Positions 16,642 through 25,391 of a stretch of 33,611 bases of DNA are shown piece by piece. Source of the stretch: Dehalococcoidia bacterium (GTDB lineage Bacteria; Chloroflexota; Dehalococcoidia; Lucifugimonadales; SHYF01); the NCBI GenBank assembly GCA_030651175.1, contig JAUSCR010000002.1, forward strand, positions 1-33,611, in the 5' to 3' direction. Both the position numbers and the translations under genes were made by a program. The notes beneath the pieces are model-generated. The model did not search any database. It was not told the DNA's origin and saw only the letters and a list, made by a program, of their open reading frames with translations. Position 1 is the first letter of the stretch. Each line of letters opens with the position of its first letter.

Positions 16642-17616
16642 TTAACCGCTTCCGTAGCTAATGCGCGGGTCAAGCCATCCGTACAGCAGGTCAACTATCA
16701 GGTTGACAAACACGAAGGAGATGGCTATGACTAAGACTATTCCCTGGATTATGGGATAGTCTCTTCTGGTGATGCTGTTGATGAATAGAGTTCCCATCCC
16801 AGGGATAGTGAACACCCTCTCCAGAATCACCGTGCCTGCAAGCAGACCTCCAAACGCCAGGCCAGCTATGGTCACTACGGGGATGAGGGCGTTTTTCAAG
16901 GCGTGGCGTACTATGACCACCTGTTCCGCCAGCCCCTTGGCCCTGGCAGTGCGTATGTAGTCCTCTCTCAGCACCTCCAGCATTGTGGAGCGGGTCATGC
17001 GTGCAATGACGGCAGTGGAGTGGGACGCCAGGATCAGCGATGGCCAAATGCTTTGCCTCAAGCTCTCCAAGGGGCCTTCCCAAAACACGTTTCTTCCCAC
17101 CGGCGGCATCCAGTTGAAGAGGGTGGCGCCAACTAGCAGCACCACCAACCCCAACCAGAAGGAGGGGATTGCCAGGAACATGATGCTGAAGAAGCGCAGG
17201 ACGTAGTCCGGCAACGAGTCTTGCTTGATGGCTGTGATAACGCCGATGGGTATGCCGAAGAACAGGCCCAGGAACAGCGCCATGATGGAGATCTGCAAGG
17301 TTATGGGGGCGCGCTGCCCAATGTAATTCCACACGGTTTCGTTGGAGTACAGGGACTTTCCCAAGTCCCCTCGAACAACGCCCCAAATGAACTGGGCAAG
17401 CTGCACAGGGATGGGCTTGTCCAGACCCAGGTCCTTCACAAGGGCATCGTGCACCTCTTTGGGGATGATCATTCCGGCGTTGCCACTGGCGCCTCCGAGT
17501 AGCATGGTCTCCGCTACGTCCCCCGGTAATATCCGGAGCATAAGGAAGATGAGTATGAGGGTCATCAGGACGGCGGGTATGCTGAAAAGCAGGCGGCGGA
17601 TTATGTATGCTCGCAT
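16642..17616 (-). CDS. ABC transporter permease (DppB/OppB type)
   Basis: MRAYIIRRLLFSIPAVLMTLILIFLMLRILPGDVAE..., RTARAKGLAEQVVIVRHALKNALIPVVT. Start reset from 17817. Confidence 0.92.
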   Translation of the reverse strand: MRAYIIRRLLFSIPAVLMTLILIFLMLRILPGDVAETMLLGGASGNAGMIIPKEVHDALVKDLGLDKPIPVQLAQFIWGVVRGDLGKSLYSNETVWNYIGQRAPITLQISIMALFLGLFFGIPIGVITAIKQDSLPDYVLRFFSIMFLAIPSFWLGLVVLLVGATLFNWMPPVGRNVFWEGPLESLRQSIWPSLILASHSTAVIARMTRSTMLEVLREDYIRTARAKGLAEQVVIVRHALKNALIPVVTIAGLAFGGLLAGTVILERVFTIPGMGTLFINSITRRDYPIIQGIVLVIAISFVFVNLIVDLLYGWLDPRISYGSG

Positions 17617-17847
17617 GGTCTTTCCCTTCCTATAAGGTCGTAGAAATGGCCACGTGGAATGCGAGCCATTGTAGCTAGTGCTCGGAGCAGTGTCAACCCT
17701 CTGCGTATTTGTTAATCTTGGCCAAGAAAGTCTCCGAAAAGCGTAGACTTGCCCCACTGGCTGCCAGCCTCCCAAACATTCAGACCCACGGTTATCCCGC
17801 GGCCCACGCAAAAGCAAACGGAAACTCCGCTAGCAGCTAGTTGACAT

Positions 17848-17887
17848 AAAAGAGCGGGGCCTCTATGTGAGGAGACCCCGCTCTTTT
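17848..17887. terminator. Rho-independent terminator for the acyl-CoA dehydrogenase gene (bidirectional form)
   Basis: AAAAGAGCGGGG-CCTCTATGTGAGGAGA-CCCCGCTCTTTT, flanked by A-run/T-run. Confidence 0.85.
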
Positions 17888-17903
17888 TGTTTGCGTTTGC
17901 AGG

Positions 17904-19142
17904 TTATTCGGTTGCGGCGGCAGTCCTACCTGCCGTCATTGGCGTTGCGGCGGCCCGCTCCCTTGTGCGGCTGATACCTATGCGCCTGGCAATCACCACC
18001 TTGGCGATGTTAAGGCTGCCGGCGCCGTGCTGCAGTATGAAGCTGGTTCGCTGGTTTACTTCCTGCCTTCCACCATGGGGGGCTAGTTGGTCTCCAGTGC
18101 CCAGCAGGGCGTACATCCCCATGACATCTCGAACCCTCCCGACCTGGCGCAAACCACTCTCTCGGGAGTAGAACTGAGTATTGGCGCCCTCCCAGTTGAT
18201 CTCCTGCCCGGCGTGGTACATCCAGGCGGTGCGCTTGTTCAAGACGTCAGCAATGCGCTCTTCTATGTGCGCTTCCGCGATCTTCTGCTGCAGGACAAGG
18301 TTTCCTCCAGGGCTTACTCCTTGTCGCCGCCTCTCCTGCACGTAGCTTACCAAGTTTTCTATTGGGCCTTCGCTGCGGAAGATAGAACCTTCGCCTCCAT
18401 GCTCCTTCTCGGAGCTGGTCATGGCCACCTGCCACCCCTGGTGGTCGCCGCCGATAAGGTGGTCTCCCGGTACGCGCACGTTGTCCATGAACACGAAGTT
18501 CTGGCCGCTGCCACTCACCAGGTTCATCTTTCGAATCGTGACGCCTGGCGCTTGGGCAGGGATCAAGAAGTAACCAAGGTTCCTGTGCCGTGGCGCATCC
18601 CGGTCCGTGAGCATAGGGCCATAGAGATAGTCCGGGCGGTCGGCAGGGTTGCCGCTTACGAACACGTTGGACCCGTTCATGATCCAATCATCGCCGTCTT
18701 TGACAGCACTACTCTGGTAGCTGGCCAGGTCTGACCCCGACTTGGGTTCCGTGAACTTCTGCCAGGCTATCTTCTCCCCCTTCAAGATAGGAACCAGGAA
18801 CTTCTGCTTCTGCTCCTCTGTCGCCCACACCAATATGGCGGGGGTGATGAAGTCTATGGTGAAAGGCCCCTGGGCCCTGAAGCGGCTGAGCTCATCCGTA
18901 AGGACAATGGCAAGCTCTGGTGAAAGGCCGCCACCTCCGTACTGCTTGGGAAGGGTGGGGAAGAGCCACCCCCTGGCGGCCATCTCCTTGTGCTTCTCCC
19001 GCCAGAACAAATACATCTCCTCGGTGAAGTCATCCTCATCAAGAGGCATCTTCATCTTCTCTGGGACGTTCGCTTCCAGCCAGGTGCGGACTTCCTTCCG
19101 GAATTGCTCCTGTTCTTTGGTGTAAGTGTGCTCAAAGTCCAT
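17904..19142 (-). CDS. Acyl-CoA dehydrogenase family protein
   Basis: MDFEHTYTKEQEQFRKEVRTWLEANVPEKM, KFTEPKSGSDLASYQSSAVKDGDDWIMNG. Confidence 0.92.
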   Translation of the reverse strand: MDFEHTYTKEQEQFRKEVRTWLEANVPEKMKMPLDEDDFTEEMYLFWREKHKEMAARGWLFPTLPKQYGGGGLSPELAIVLTDELSRFRAQGPFTIDFITPAILVWATEEQKQKFLVPILKGEKIAWQKFTEPKSGSDLASYQSSAVKDGDDWIMNGSNVFVSGNPADRPDYLYGPMLTDRDAPRHRNLGYFLIPAQAPGVTIRKMNLVSGSGQNFVFMDNVRVPGDHLIGGDHQGWQVAMTSSEKEHGGEGSIFRSEGPIENLVSYVQERRRQGVSPGGNLVLQQKIAEAHIEERIADVLNKRTAWMYHAGQEINWEGANTQFYSRESGLRQVGRVRDVMGMYALLGTGDQLAPHGGRQEVNQRTSFILQHGAGSLNIAKVVIARRIGISRTRERAAATPMTAGRTAAATE

Positions 19143-19160
19143 GGCCGCTCCTTTCCATGC

Positions 19161-19307
19161 TAGCAGGGTGCGGAAGAACTCTTCCGGCTATCCCCCTGGC
19201 CCCCTTCCTGGCCAGGAAGGGGGTATAAGATATATCTGGGGGATACCCCCAGACCCCCACCAGAGGGGCTTTGCCCCTCTGGACTCCCCTTTTTCAGCAG
19301 CCTGCTA
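19161..19307 (-). mobile_element. Three-hairpin MITE-like element, copy 8 (minus orientation)
   Basis: Minus strand TAGCAGGCTGCTGAAAAAGGGGAGTCCAGAGGGGCAAAGCCCCTCTGGTGGGGGTCTGGGGGTATCCCCCAGATATATCTTATACCCCCTTCCTGGCCAGGAAGGGGG...CGGAAGAGTTCTTCCGCACCCTGCTA. Confidence 0.85.
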
Positions 19308-19335
19308 GTAGGGCCTGTTTGCTCGGTGGTTTGCA

Positions 19336-20073
19336 TTACCCATTGATTATGCCGTGCTCGCGGCAGAAGTCCAGCACCAGCTTCCTGAACTCATCTCGTT
19401 TTTCGACGTGAAGTGTGTGCCCGCCGTCCTGGAATATGTGGAGGCGGCAGTTTGGTATGTTCCTGGACATAATAACGGAGGGGCCTGCACCCCTATTCAT
19501 ATCGTCTTTGGCCCCCGCCGTCACCAGCACAGGGCACGTTATGTGCTTCAACCGAGGGGTCAATGGGTGTTCCCGCAGTCCAGCCACCACCCTTGAAGCG
19601 GCTACAACGGAGTCCATGTGCTGAGGCTCGATTTGCTGTGCTCCGGGCTTCCCTTGGCGCATTGCCTCCGCTGCCTGATACCAGTACTCCGAGGCGGCTA
19701 CATTAACCTCGCTGGTGCCAGACTCCAGAACCACGGCGGCGCACCTGTCGGTGTAGTCAATGGCGAACTGCTGTGCTACGGTGGAGCCCCAGGAGAACCC
19801 CAGCACCACAGGCTTGTCTATGTGGAGGCCGTCCAGCAACCGGGCCAGGTCCGAGGCGTAGAGGGGCAGCGAATACTTGGCTGCTTGGGATGAATGACCC
19901 ATGCCCCGGACATCCCACGAGATCACCCTACCGAAATGGTTCTTCCAGAAGGCGAACTCCTCCGTGAAAGTGTCGCCGCCACCGTAAAGTCCGTGGCAAA
20001 ACACAAAGGCCAGTGGGCCCTGGCCAGCCTCCTCATAGTGGATGGTGACGTCTCCCAAGCTCATGTCAGGCAT
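19336..20073 (-). CDS. Alpha/beta hydrolase
   Basis: MPDMSLGDVTIHYEEAGQGPLAFVFCHGLYGGG; nucleophile elbow GFSWGS; C-terminal DGGHTLHVEK. Start reset from 20205. Confidence 0.88.
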   Translation of the reverse strand: MPDMSLGDVTIHYEEAGQGPLAFVFCHGLYGGGDTFTEEFAFWKNHFGRVISWDVRGMGHSSQAAKYSLPLYASDLARLLDGLHIDKPVVLGFSWGSTVAQQFAIDYTDRCAAVVLESGTSEVNVAASEYWYQAAEAMRQGKPGAQQIEPQHMDSVVAASRVVAGLREHPLTPRLKHITCPVLVTAGAKDDMNRGAGPSVIMSRNIPNCRLHIFQDGGHTLHVEKRDEFRKLVLDFCREHGIING

Positions 20074-20307
20074 CGTTGTTTTCCCCGTTGATCTTGCTTG
20101 ACGCCTTGGATAGCCTCGTTGCCGAAGGCCTGGGTGCTGGCAGGATGTTAGCAGACAGCCCAGTCCCTCGCAATGGCGGCCCCAATTTACCAGCGAGCGC
20201 ACCACATTGACTTCCCCATCCTGGACACATATACTCCAAAAAATCAGGCTCTAGCCTGCGCGGCACCACATTAAGGGTATCAAGGGTATGGTATAAGGAG
20301 GAGCCGT

Positions 20308-21666
20308 ATGGGAACCACCGAGCAGCTTGCCCGTTTCCTTGCGGAGACAAAGTCGTCCAATGTCCCCAATGAAGCGCTGGACGCAGCCACCACGGGCCTC
20401 ATGGACGCCGTAGGCACCGCCATCGTGGCCAACACCCACGAGATCGGAAAGATCATCACCCAGTACACCGAAGAGATTGGCGGGACACCCACGTGCCGGG
20501 TCATTGGCACCGCCATCAAGACATCGGCGCCCAATGCGGCCCTGGCCAACGGGACGCTGGGCCACGCCGACGACTACGATGACGTTGGTGCCTTTGGACA
20601 TCCCGCCGTCACCCTGATGCCAACCGTCCTTGCCATCGGAGAGCAGATGCACAAGTCCGGCCGGGAGGTACTGGAGGCCTACGCACTGGGGTTCGAAGTG
20701 GGCGCACGCATAGGCATGAACATCGGCGGCGACCATTACGGCCGTGGCTGGCATAGCACCTCCACCATAGGCACCTTGGCCTCGGCAGCCGCGGCATCCA
20801 GGCTCATGGGGCTGGACGTGGCACACACCCGCACCGCCCTGGGCATCGCCGCCTCCCTTGCCAGTGGCGTCCAGGCCAATTTCGGCACCATGACCAAGCC
20901 CCTCCACCCGGGCAACGCTGCCCGCAGCGGCTTGCTGGCTGCCAATCTCGCCAGCAAGGGTTACACCGCCAACCAGGATGTTATCGAGGCACCCCTGGGC
21001 TACGTGGCGGTCTTCGGCGATCAGCAGGTCAACCTGGCCGCAATGACCCGCCAACTGGGGACGGCCCCCTATCTGATCGTCAACCCCGGCGCCGGCATCA
21101 AAGAGTGGCCCTGCTGCTACGGCAACCACGGCGCCATCCCTCTGGCCACAGGCCTGGTCGCCAAGTACGAAATCACGCCCAACCACGTGGAGAGTGTCGA
21201 GTTCATCGGCGCCTTCGCCAGGGGTTTCCTGAACCGCCCGGATGCTCACACCTATTTCGGCGGCAAGTTCAGCCTTCAGTTCAACATCGCCGCGGCCATT
21301 GTGGATGGTGGCTTGACCTACGAGACCTTTACCGACGAGAAGGTCAACGATCCCGCCATTCAGGCTATGATGAAGAAGGTGACGCTGAGCGAGGACCCCA
21401 TGAGGGCTGGGCTCCCCGCACGCCTGCTTACAGCCGGCGAGCGGGCTCAAACGATGGTAATTCACCTGAAAGATGGCCGCGAGGTGAGGGACAGCCTTGA
21501 TGGAATCACCAACAGCCTGCGTGGGCACCAGGTGGACGTCAAGTTTGAGGCCAACGCCGTTCAGGTGCTGCCCAGAGACCAGGCCAAGAAGGCCCTGGGG
21601 CTGCTGCGCAACCTCAAGAACATCAAGGACGTGTCTGAGGTGATGGACGCCGTAGCTTTCAAGTAG
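20308..21666 (+). CDS. MmgE/PrpD family protein
   Basis: ALDAATTGLMDAVGTAIVA; NGTLGHADDYDDVGAFGHPAVTLMPTVLAIGEQ; GAGIKEWPCCYGNHGAI. Confidence 0.92.
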   Translation: MGTTEQLARFLAETKSSNVPNEALDAATTGLMDAVGTAIVANTHEIGKIITQYTEEIGGTPTCRVIGTAIKTSAPNAALANGTLGHADDYDDVGAFGHPAVTLMPTVLAIGEQMHKSGREVLEAYALGFEVGARIGMNIGGDHYGRGWHSTSTIGTLASAAAASRLMGLDVAHTRTALGIAASLASGVQANFGTMTKPLHPGNAARSGLLAANLASKGYTANQDVIEAPLGYVAVFGDQQVNLAAMTRQLGTAPYLIVNPGAGIKEWPCCYGNHGAIPLATGLVAKYEITPNHVESVEFIGAFARGFLNRPDAHTYFGGKFSLQFNIAAAIVDGGLTYETFTDEKVNDPAIQAMMKKVTLSEDPMRAGLPARLLTAGERAQTMVIHLKDGREVRDSLDGITNSLRGHQVDVKFEANAVQVLPRDQAKKALGLLRNLKNIKDVSEVMDAVAFK

Positions 21667-22696
21667 GCCGGCAGGCCCTCAACGTTGCCAGCACTTGCTC
21701 CACTCCCGGGCGTGCCGCCACCACACGCACAACGGCTATGTCCAGGCCCTTTGCCAGCGACCTGAATGCTTTCGCCGCTCCGGCTGCCCGTCCGAAGTAG
21801 CCTACCCGCAGGGCCATCTCTGCGGGGAAGGCGTCGGCCAGTTGCGGAAGAGATGCGCCGCCGCTCCGCATCTCATCCAGGTGGCTCAACTCCTGGGTGA
21901 AACCCATGCGCTCGAAGTGGGCGCGATAACCTAGATTACGATCCCTGGCTCCAGCACCATGCCGGCCCAGGGCGTAGCCCAGCATGTTCCTCACGAAGGT
22001 CCGCCGGGCCAGTTCCACGTCATCGTCCACGCAGACGCGTATATACTCGGCAACTGTGACTGACGAGGGGTCACGTCCTGTCCTTGCTGCGCCCTCGGCA
22101 ACGCACTCTCTGCTCCAGGCTATCTGATCGGGAGTGCACCAGTTCAGGTCCACGCCATCGGCCCGCTCGCCACCCAGGCGCAGCATCTGGGGTCCCAATG
22201 CTCCCAGGTGCACTGGAGTGCGCGGCGGAGGCTCAATGGCCAGATGTGCTCCCCGAAGCGTCAGCGCCGTACCTTCATATGTCACCGTCTCTCCGGCCAC
22301 CAGCGCCCGGACGGTGGTGAGATAGTCGCGCATCAGCCCAATGGTGGAACCCTTTATGCCCAGGGCTCGCCGCTCCTCTTCTCGATAGAGGCCGCCAGAC
22401 CCGATGCCCAGGATGAAGCGGCCACCGGTTCTGGCACTTACCGTGCCGCCGCCCATGGCCAGGGACATGGGAGTGCGCAGTGCCACGGGCGAGACTGCGA
22501 TGCCTGTGGTCAGGCCGCCTGGGACCACCTGGCGGGTGGCTTCCCAACGAACAGCGCATGTCTGGAAAGAGTCATAGCCCGTGGTTTCCGGGGTCCAGAT
22601 GCTGGTGTATCCCAGGCGCGCTGCTTCCTGGGCTAGTTGTGCCTGCTCCTCAAAGGTCAGGTTCAGCGTCGCATCCAGGCCTATGCCTATTTCCAT
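21659..22696 (-). CDS. LLM class flavin-dependent oxidoreductase
   Basis: MEIGIGLDATLNLTFEEQAQLAQEAARLGYTSIWTPETTGYDSFQ; GGRFILGIGSGG. Confidence 0.88.
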   Translation of the reverse strand: MEIGIGLDATLNLTFEEQAQLAQEAARLGYTSIWTPETTGYDSFQTCAVRWEATRQVVPGGLTTGIAVSPVALRTPMSLAMGGGTVSARTGGRFILGIGSGGLYREEERRALGIKGSTIGLMRDYLTTVRALVAGETVTYEGTALTLRGAHLAIEPPPRTPVHLGALGPQMLRLGGERADGVDLNWCTPDQIAWSRECVAEGAARTGRDPSSVTVAEYIRVCVDDDVELARRTFVRNMLGYALGRHGAGARDRNLGYRAHFERMGFTQELSHLDEMRSGGASLPQLADAFPAEMALRVGYFGRAAGAAKAFRSLAKGLDIAVVRVVAARPGVEQVLATLRACRPT

Positions 22697-22980
22697 TCCA
22701 TACTCCTTTTACACAGGGGTTGATCATATGGTGGCCTAGCTTATCTTACCAGAAGTAACTTGCCGTGGTAGTGTTTTGGTATTGGATAGACAATCCTTGG
22801 TAGCCTTTCGAGACCAGTAAAGGAGAACAGCTATATTGAACTTACGCGTCGAGAAATCTTGGCTAGATGGCTACACCATCACCTTTTGTGGGAGTAGAAT
22901 GCTCGGAGGTGGAGTGCCCGCCCAAACAAGGCAAGATGCTGGAAGGGTCGCGGCAGGCTGGATAGTAGAGGAGACACTGA

Positions 22981-24339
22981 ATGAAGCCCAGGCGGATATT
23001 CTACGGCTGGTGGATTGTGGCCGCTGGCCTTGGAGTGAACTCTCTCAGTTCCACCCTGTATGTGTACGGTTTTGGCGCCTTTTTCATTCCCTGGCAAGAA
23101 GCCTTCGGATGGTCTCGGGCGGCCCTGGGCGGGCTGATAGGGATGGCCAGACTGGAAGGCGGACTGATGGCGCCCATAGCGGGCTGGTTGATAGACAAGT
23201 ACGGGCCGCGGCGGATGATGTTCTTGGGAATCAGCCTGATGGGTGTGGGATTTCTTGCCCTAAGCCAGATCAGATCCCTAACAATGCTCTATGTAGTCTT
23301 TATCGGTCTGCTGGCCACCGGTTCTAGCCTGGGGACTGGGCGAGCCGTACAGGTGGCAGTGGTCAACTGGTTCGTAAGGCGACGCGGTCGGGCCATTGGG
23401 CTGCTGATGACGGGGTTCGGCGTGGGGGGAAGTTTCGTCTTCTTGCTAGGGATGGCCATCGAAAAATTGGGATGGCAGGGTGGGGCCATTCTAGCCGGAA
23501 TAATTACCTTGGTCGTAGGATACCCTCTGGCGTGGATCGTGCGGCACAAGCCGGAGCAGATGGGGCTTCTCCCCGACGGTGATAAGGCCCCTGTGCTCAC
23601 CCCAGACGATCCCAGCCTGGAGAGGGAGACCCCTGCGTCTTATACGGTGGGGTCTGGCAGCCCCACGGCCACCCTGTCGCAGGCCGCTAAGCCACCTCGC
23701 TTTTGGCAACGCGACCCGCGACCTGAGATCGATTTCACCGTGCGGCAGGCGGTCAGAACCCCCGCCTTCTGGATGCTAGCCGTTATGCAGGCCATATGGG
23801 CGGCTGCTCCCGCAATAAACACAGTTCACCTGGCTCCTTTCCTTTCGCAGGAGCTGGGAGTGACGTATGCGGTAGCTCTGGCAGCCCTTTCCTTCTTTGC
23901 ATTTATGACCACCCCCGGACGTCTGGGCTTTGGGTTCATCGCTGACTATGTGAACATCCGTCTTCTCATGGCAGCCCTTCTGATAATCGAAGGTATAGGT
24001 ATATTGCTATTTTCCACCGTTCGCACCATGGGCCAGGTCCCTTTCTACATCATTATTTTCGCCGTGGCCCACGGAGGCGTTGTCTCCTTGCAGGCCGTGC
24101 TTCTGGGCTATTTCTTTGGCAGGAAGAGCTTCGGCACCATAAGCGGCGTCATCTCCATGTTCTCCCTGCCCATGGCCGTAGGTGCTCCTATTTGGATTGG
24201 GTGGATGGCCGATACCCAGCAGGGCGGGTACCGTATTGCCTTTAGGGTCATGGCCGTTTTGCTGGCCGTGGCCGCGACCAGCGTATTGCTGGCCCGCCGG
24301 CCTCGCCTGCGTATGCCGGAAGGCCAACTGGTGTCCTAG
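22981..24339 (+). CDS. MFS transporter
   Basis: RRIFYGWWIVAAGLGVNSLSSTLYVYGFGAFFIPWQEAFGWSRAALGGLIG...GWLIDKYGPRRMMFLG; about 12 hydrophobic segments. Confidence 0.92.
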   Translation: MKPRRIFYGWWIVAAGLGVNSLSSTLYVYGFGAFFIPWQEAFGWSRAALGGLIGMARLEGGLMAPIAGWLIDKYGPRRMMFLGISLMGVGFLALSQIRSLTMLYVVFIGLLATGSSLGTGRAVQVAVVNWFVRRRGRAIGLLMTGFGVGGSFVFLLGMAIEKLGWQGGAILAGIITLVVGYPLAWIVRHKPEQMGLLPDGDKAPVLTPDDPSLERETPASYTVGSGSPTATLSQAAKPPRFWQRDPRPEIDFTVRQAVRTPAFWMLAVMQAIWAAAPAINTVHLAPFLSQELGVTYAVALAALSFFAFMTTPGRLGFGFIADYVNIRLLMAALLIIEGIGILLFSTVRTMGQVPFYIIIFAVAHGGVVSLQAVLLGYFFGRKSFGTISGVISMFSLPMAVGAPIWIGWMADTQQGGYRIAFRVMAVLLAVAATSVLLARRPRLRMPEGQLVS

Positions 24340-24351
24340 GAGTGGTTTCAA

Positions 24352-24390
24352 CAATAACTAACCCCCCGATGCAAGTCGGGGGGTTGGTTA
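24352..24390. terminator. Strong palindrome/terminator downstream of MFS gene
   Basis: AATAACTAACCCCCCGA-TGCAAG-TCGGGGGGTTGGTTATT, 17-bp stem with one G:T. Confidence 0.75.
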
Positions 24391-24731
24391 TTGTCCATGC
24401 CTCCCTTTGGCCGCTCCCAACAGCCGTGTCGCAGGCTTCCGGTGGTACCAGGTCGCACGGGTAAACTCCTCCAGCATCCACCATCCCGCTGTGTGGGGAC
24501 CTCTTCTCATGCTCGCTCCGGTGACATGTATTATGAGTCAATACGGGTGCTTGACGGGGCTCCGAGGTGTCTGTACCATCAAACTCATTCAGAATGATCT
24601 GGTCTTTCGATGTCCGTACCTTGAAGTTGGAGATCTCGGCTAATGCATCATCCAGGCCATGTCGGACCAGAAGAATCCAGCCGGCTGCAAGGCGCGGTCC
24701 ATCGAAACGGTCTGTCTAAAGGTATGTACCT

Positions 24732-25391
24732 GTGACAGAGCAGCTATACATCAACGGCAGGCCTCTGCCGGTAACGCCGGGGCAAACTCTCCTGGGATCC
24801 CTGGAGATGGCAGGGGTAAACGTGCCGTCTCTCTGCTATGAGCCACGCCTGTCCCCTCAGGGTACGTGCCGCCTATGCCTCGTTGAGGTTGATGGCCTGG
24901 CAAAGCCAGTGGCTGCATGCACAACAATCGCCGAGCCAGGTATGCGTGTCACCACTGAATCCGATGGTTTGACCGAATACCGTAGGCTCATCCTGGAGCT
25001 TCTGCTTTCGGAGACACCGCCCACCCAGGGATGCCCCCGATGCTCCACCCTTGGCCCCTGCCAGCTTCACGCCGCCGCCGGCAGGTACGGTGCGCAGGAA
25101 GACAGATTCCCTCGACTATCGCAGCGGAAGCCCAGCCAAGACCCCAACCCGTTCATCCGGAGAGACTACCAGTGGTGCATAGCCTGCTTCCGCTGTACCA
25201 GGATATGCGAGGAGCTGGAAATGGCCAGAGCCATAGTTCCTTCGGGGAGAGGCCAGTCAACTTGCATTACCAGCTTCCCAGGAGACCGCCTTCTGGAAAG
25301 CCCATGCACTTTCTGTGGCCAGTGCATCCACACCTGCCCCACCGGGGCACTGATGGATAGAAAGGTGGTACACCAACTTGGCTATGAATGA
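24732..25391 (+). CDS. 2Fe-2S/4Fe-4S electron-transfer subunit of formate dehydrogenase (NuoG N-terminal-like)
   Basis: 2Fe-2S motif CYEPRLSPQGTCRLCLVEVDG...C; His-Cys3-like region; ferredoxin motifs CIACFRCTRIC and CTFCGQCIHTCPTGAL. Confidence 0.9.
   Translation: MTEQLYINGRPLPVTPGQTLLGSLEMAGVNVPSLCYEPRLSPQGTCRLCLVEVDGLAKPVAACTTIAEPGMRVTTESDGLTEYRRLILELLLSETPPTQGCPRCSTLGPCQLHAAAGRYGAQEDRFPRLSQRKPSQDPNPFIRRDYQWCIACFRCTRICEELEMARAIVPSGRGQSTCITSFPGDRLLESPCTFCGQCIHTCPTGALMDRKVVHQLGYE

Noticed and set aside
1125-19307. Calling all repeat copies simple rho-independent terminators
   Set aside because: They lack T-tracts after the hairpins, are about 120-175 bp, share conserved termini and also sit upstream of genes; a terminator side-role remains possible.
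20251-21528. 425-aa minus-strand ORF opposite MmgE/PrpD
   Set aside because: GC-rich antisense shadow ORF; the plus strand carries the conserved family.
24391-24731. tRNA-Sec or other RNA gene upstream of the formate dehydrogenase
   Set aside because: No T-loop consensus or acceptor-stem pairing recognised; no tRNA or rRNA was identified in the window.
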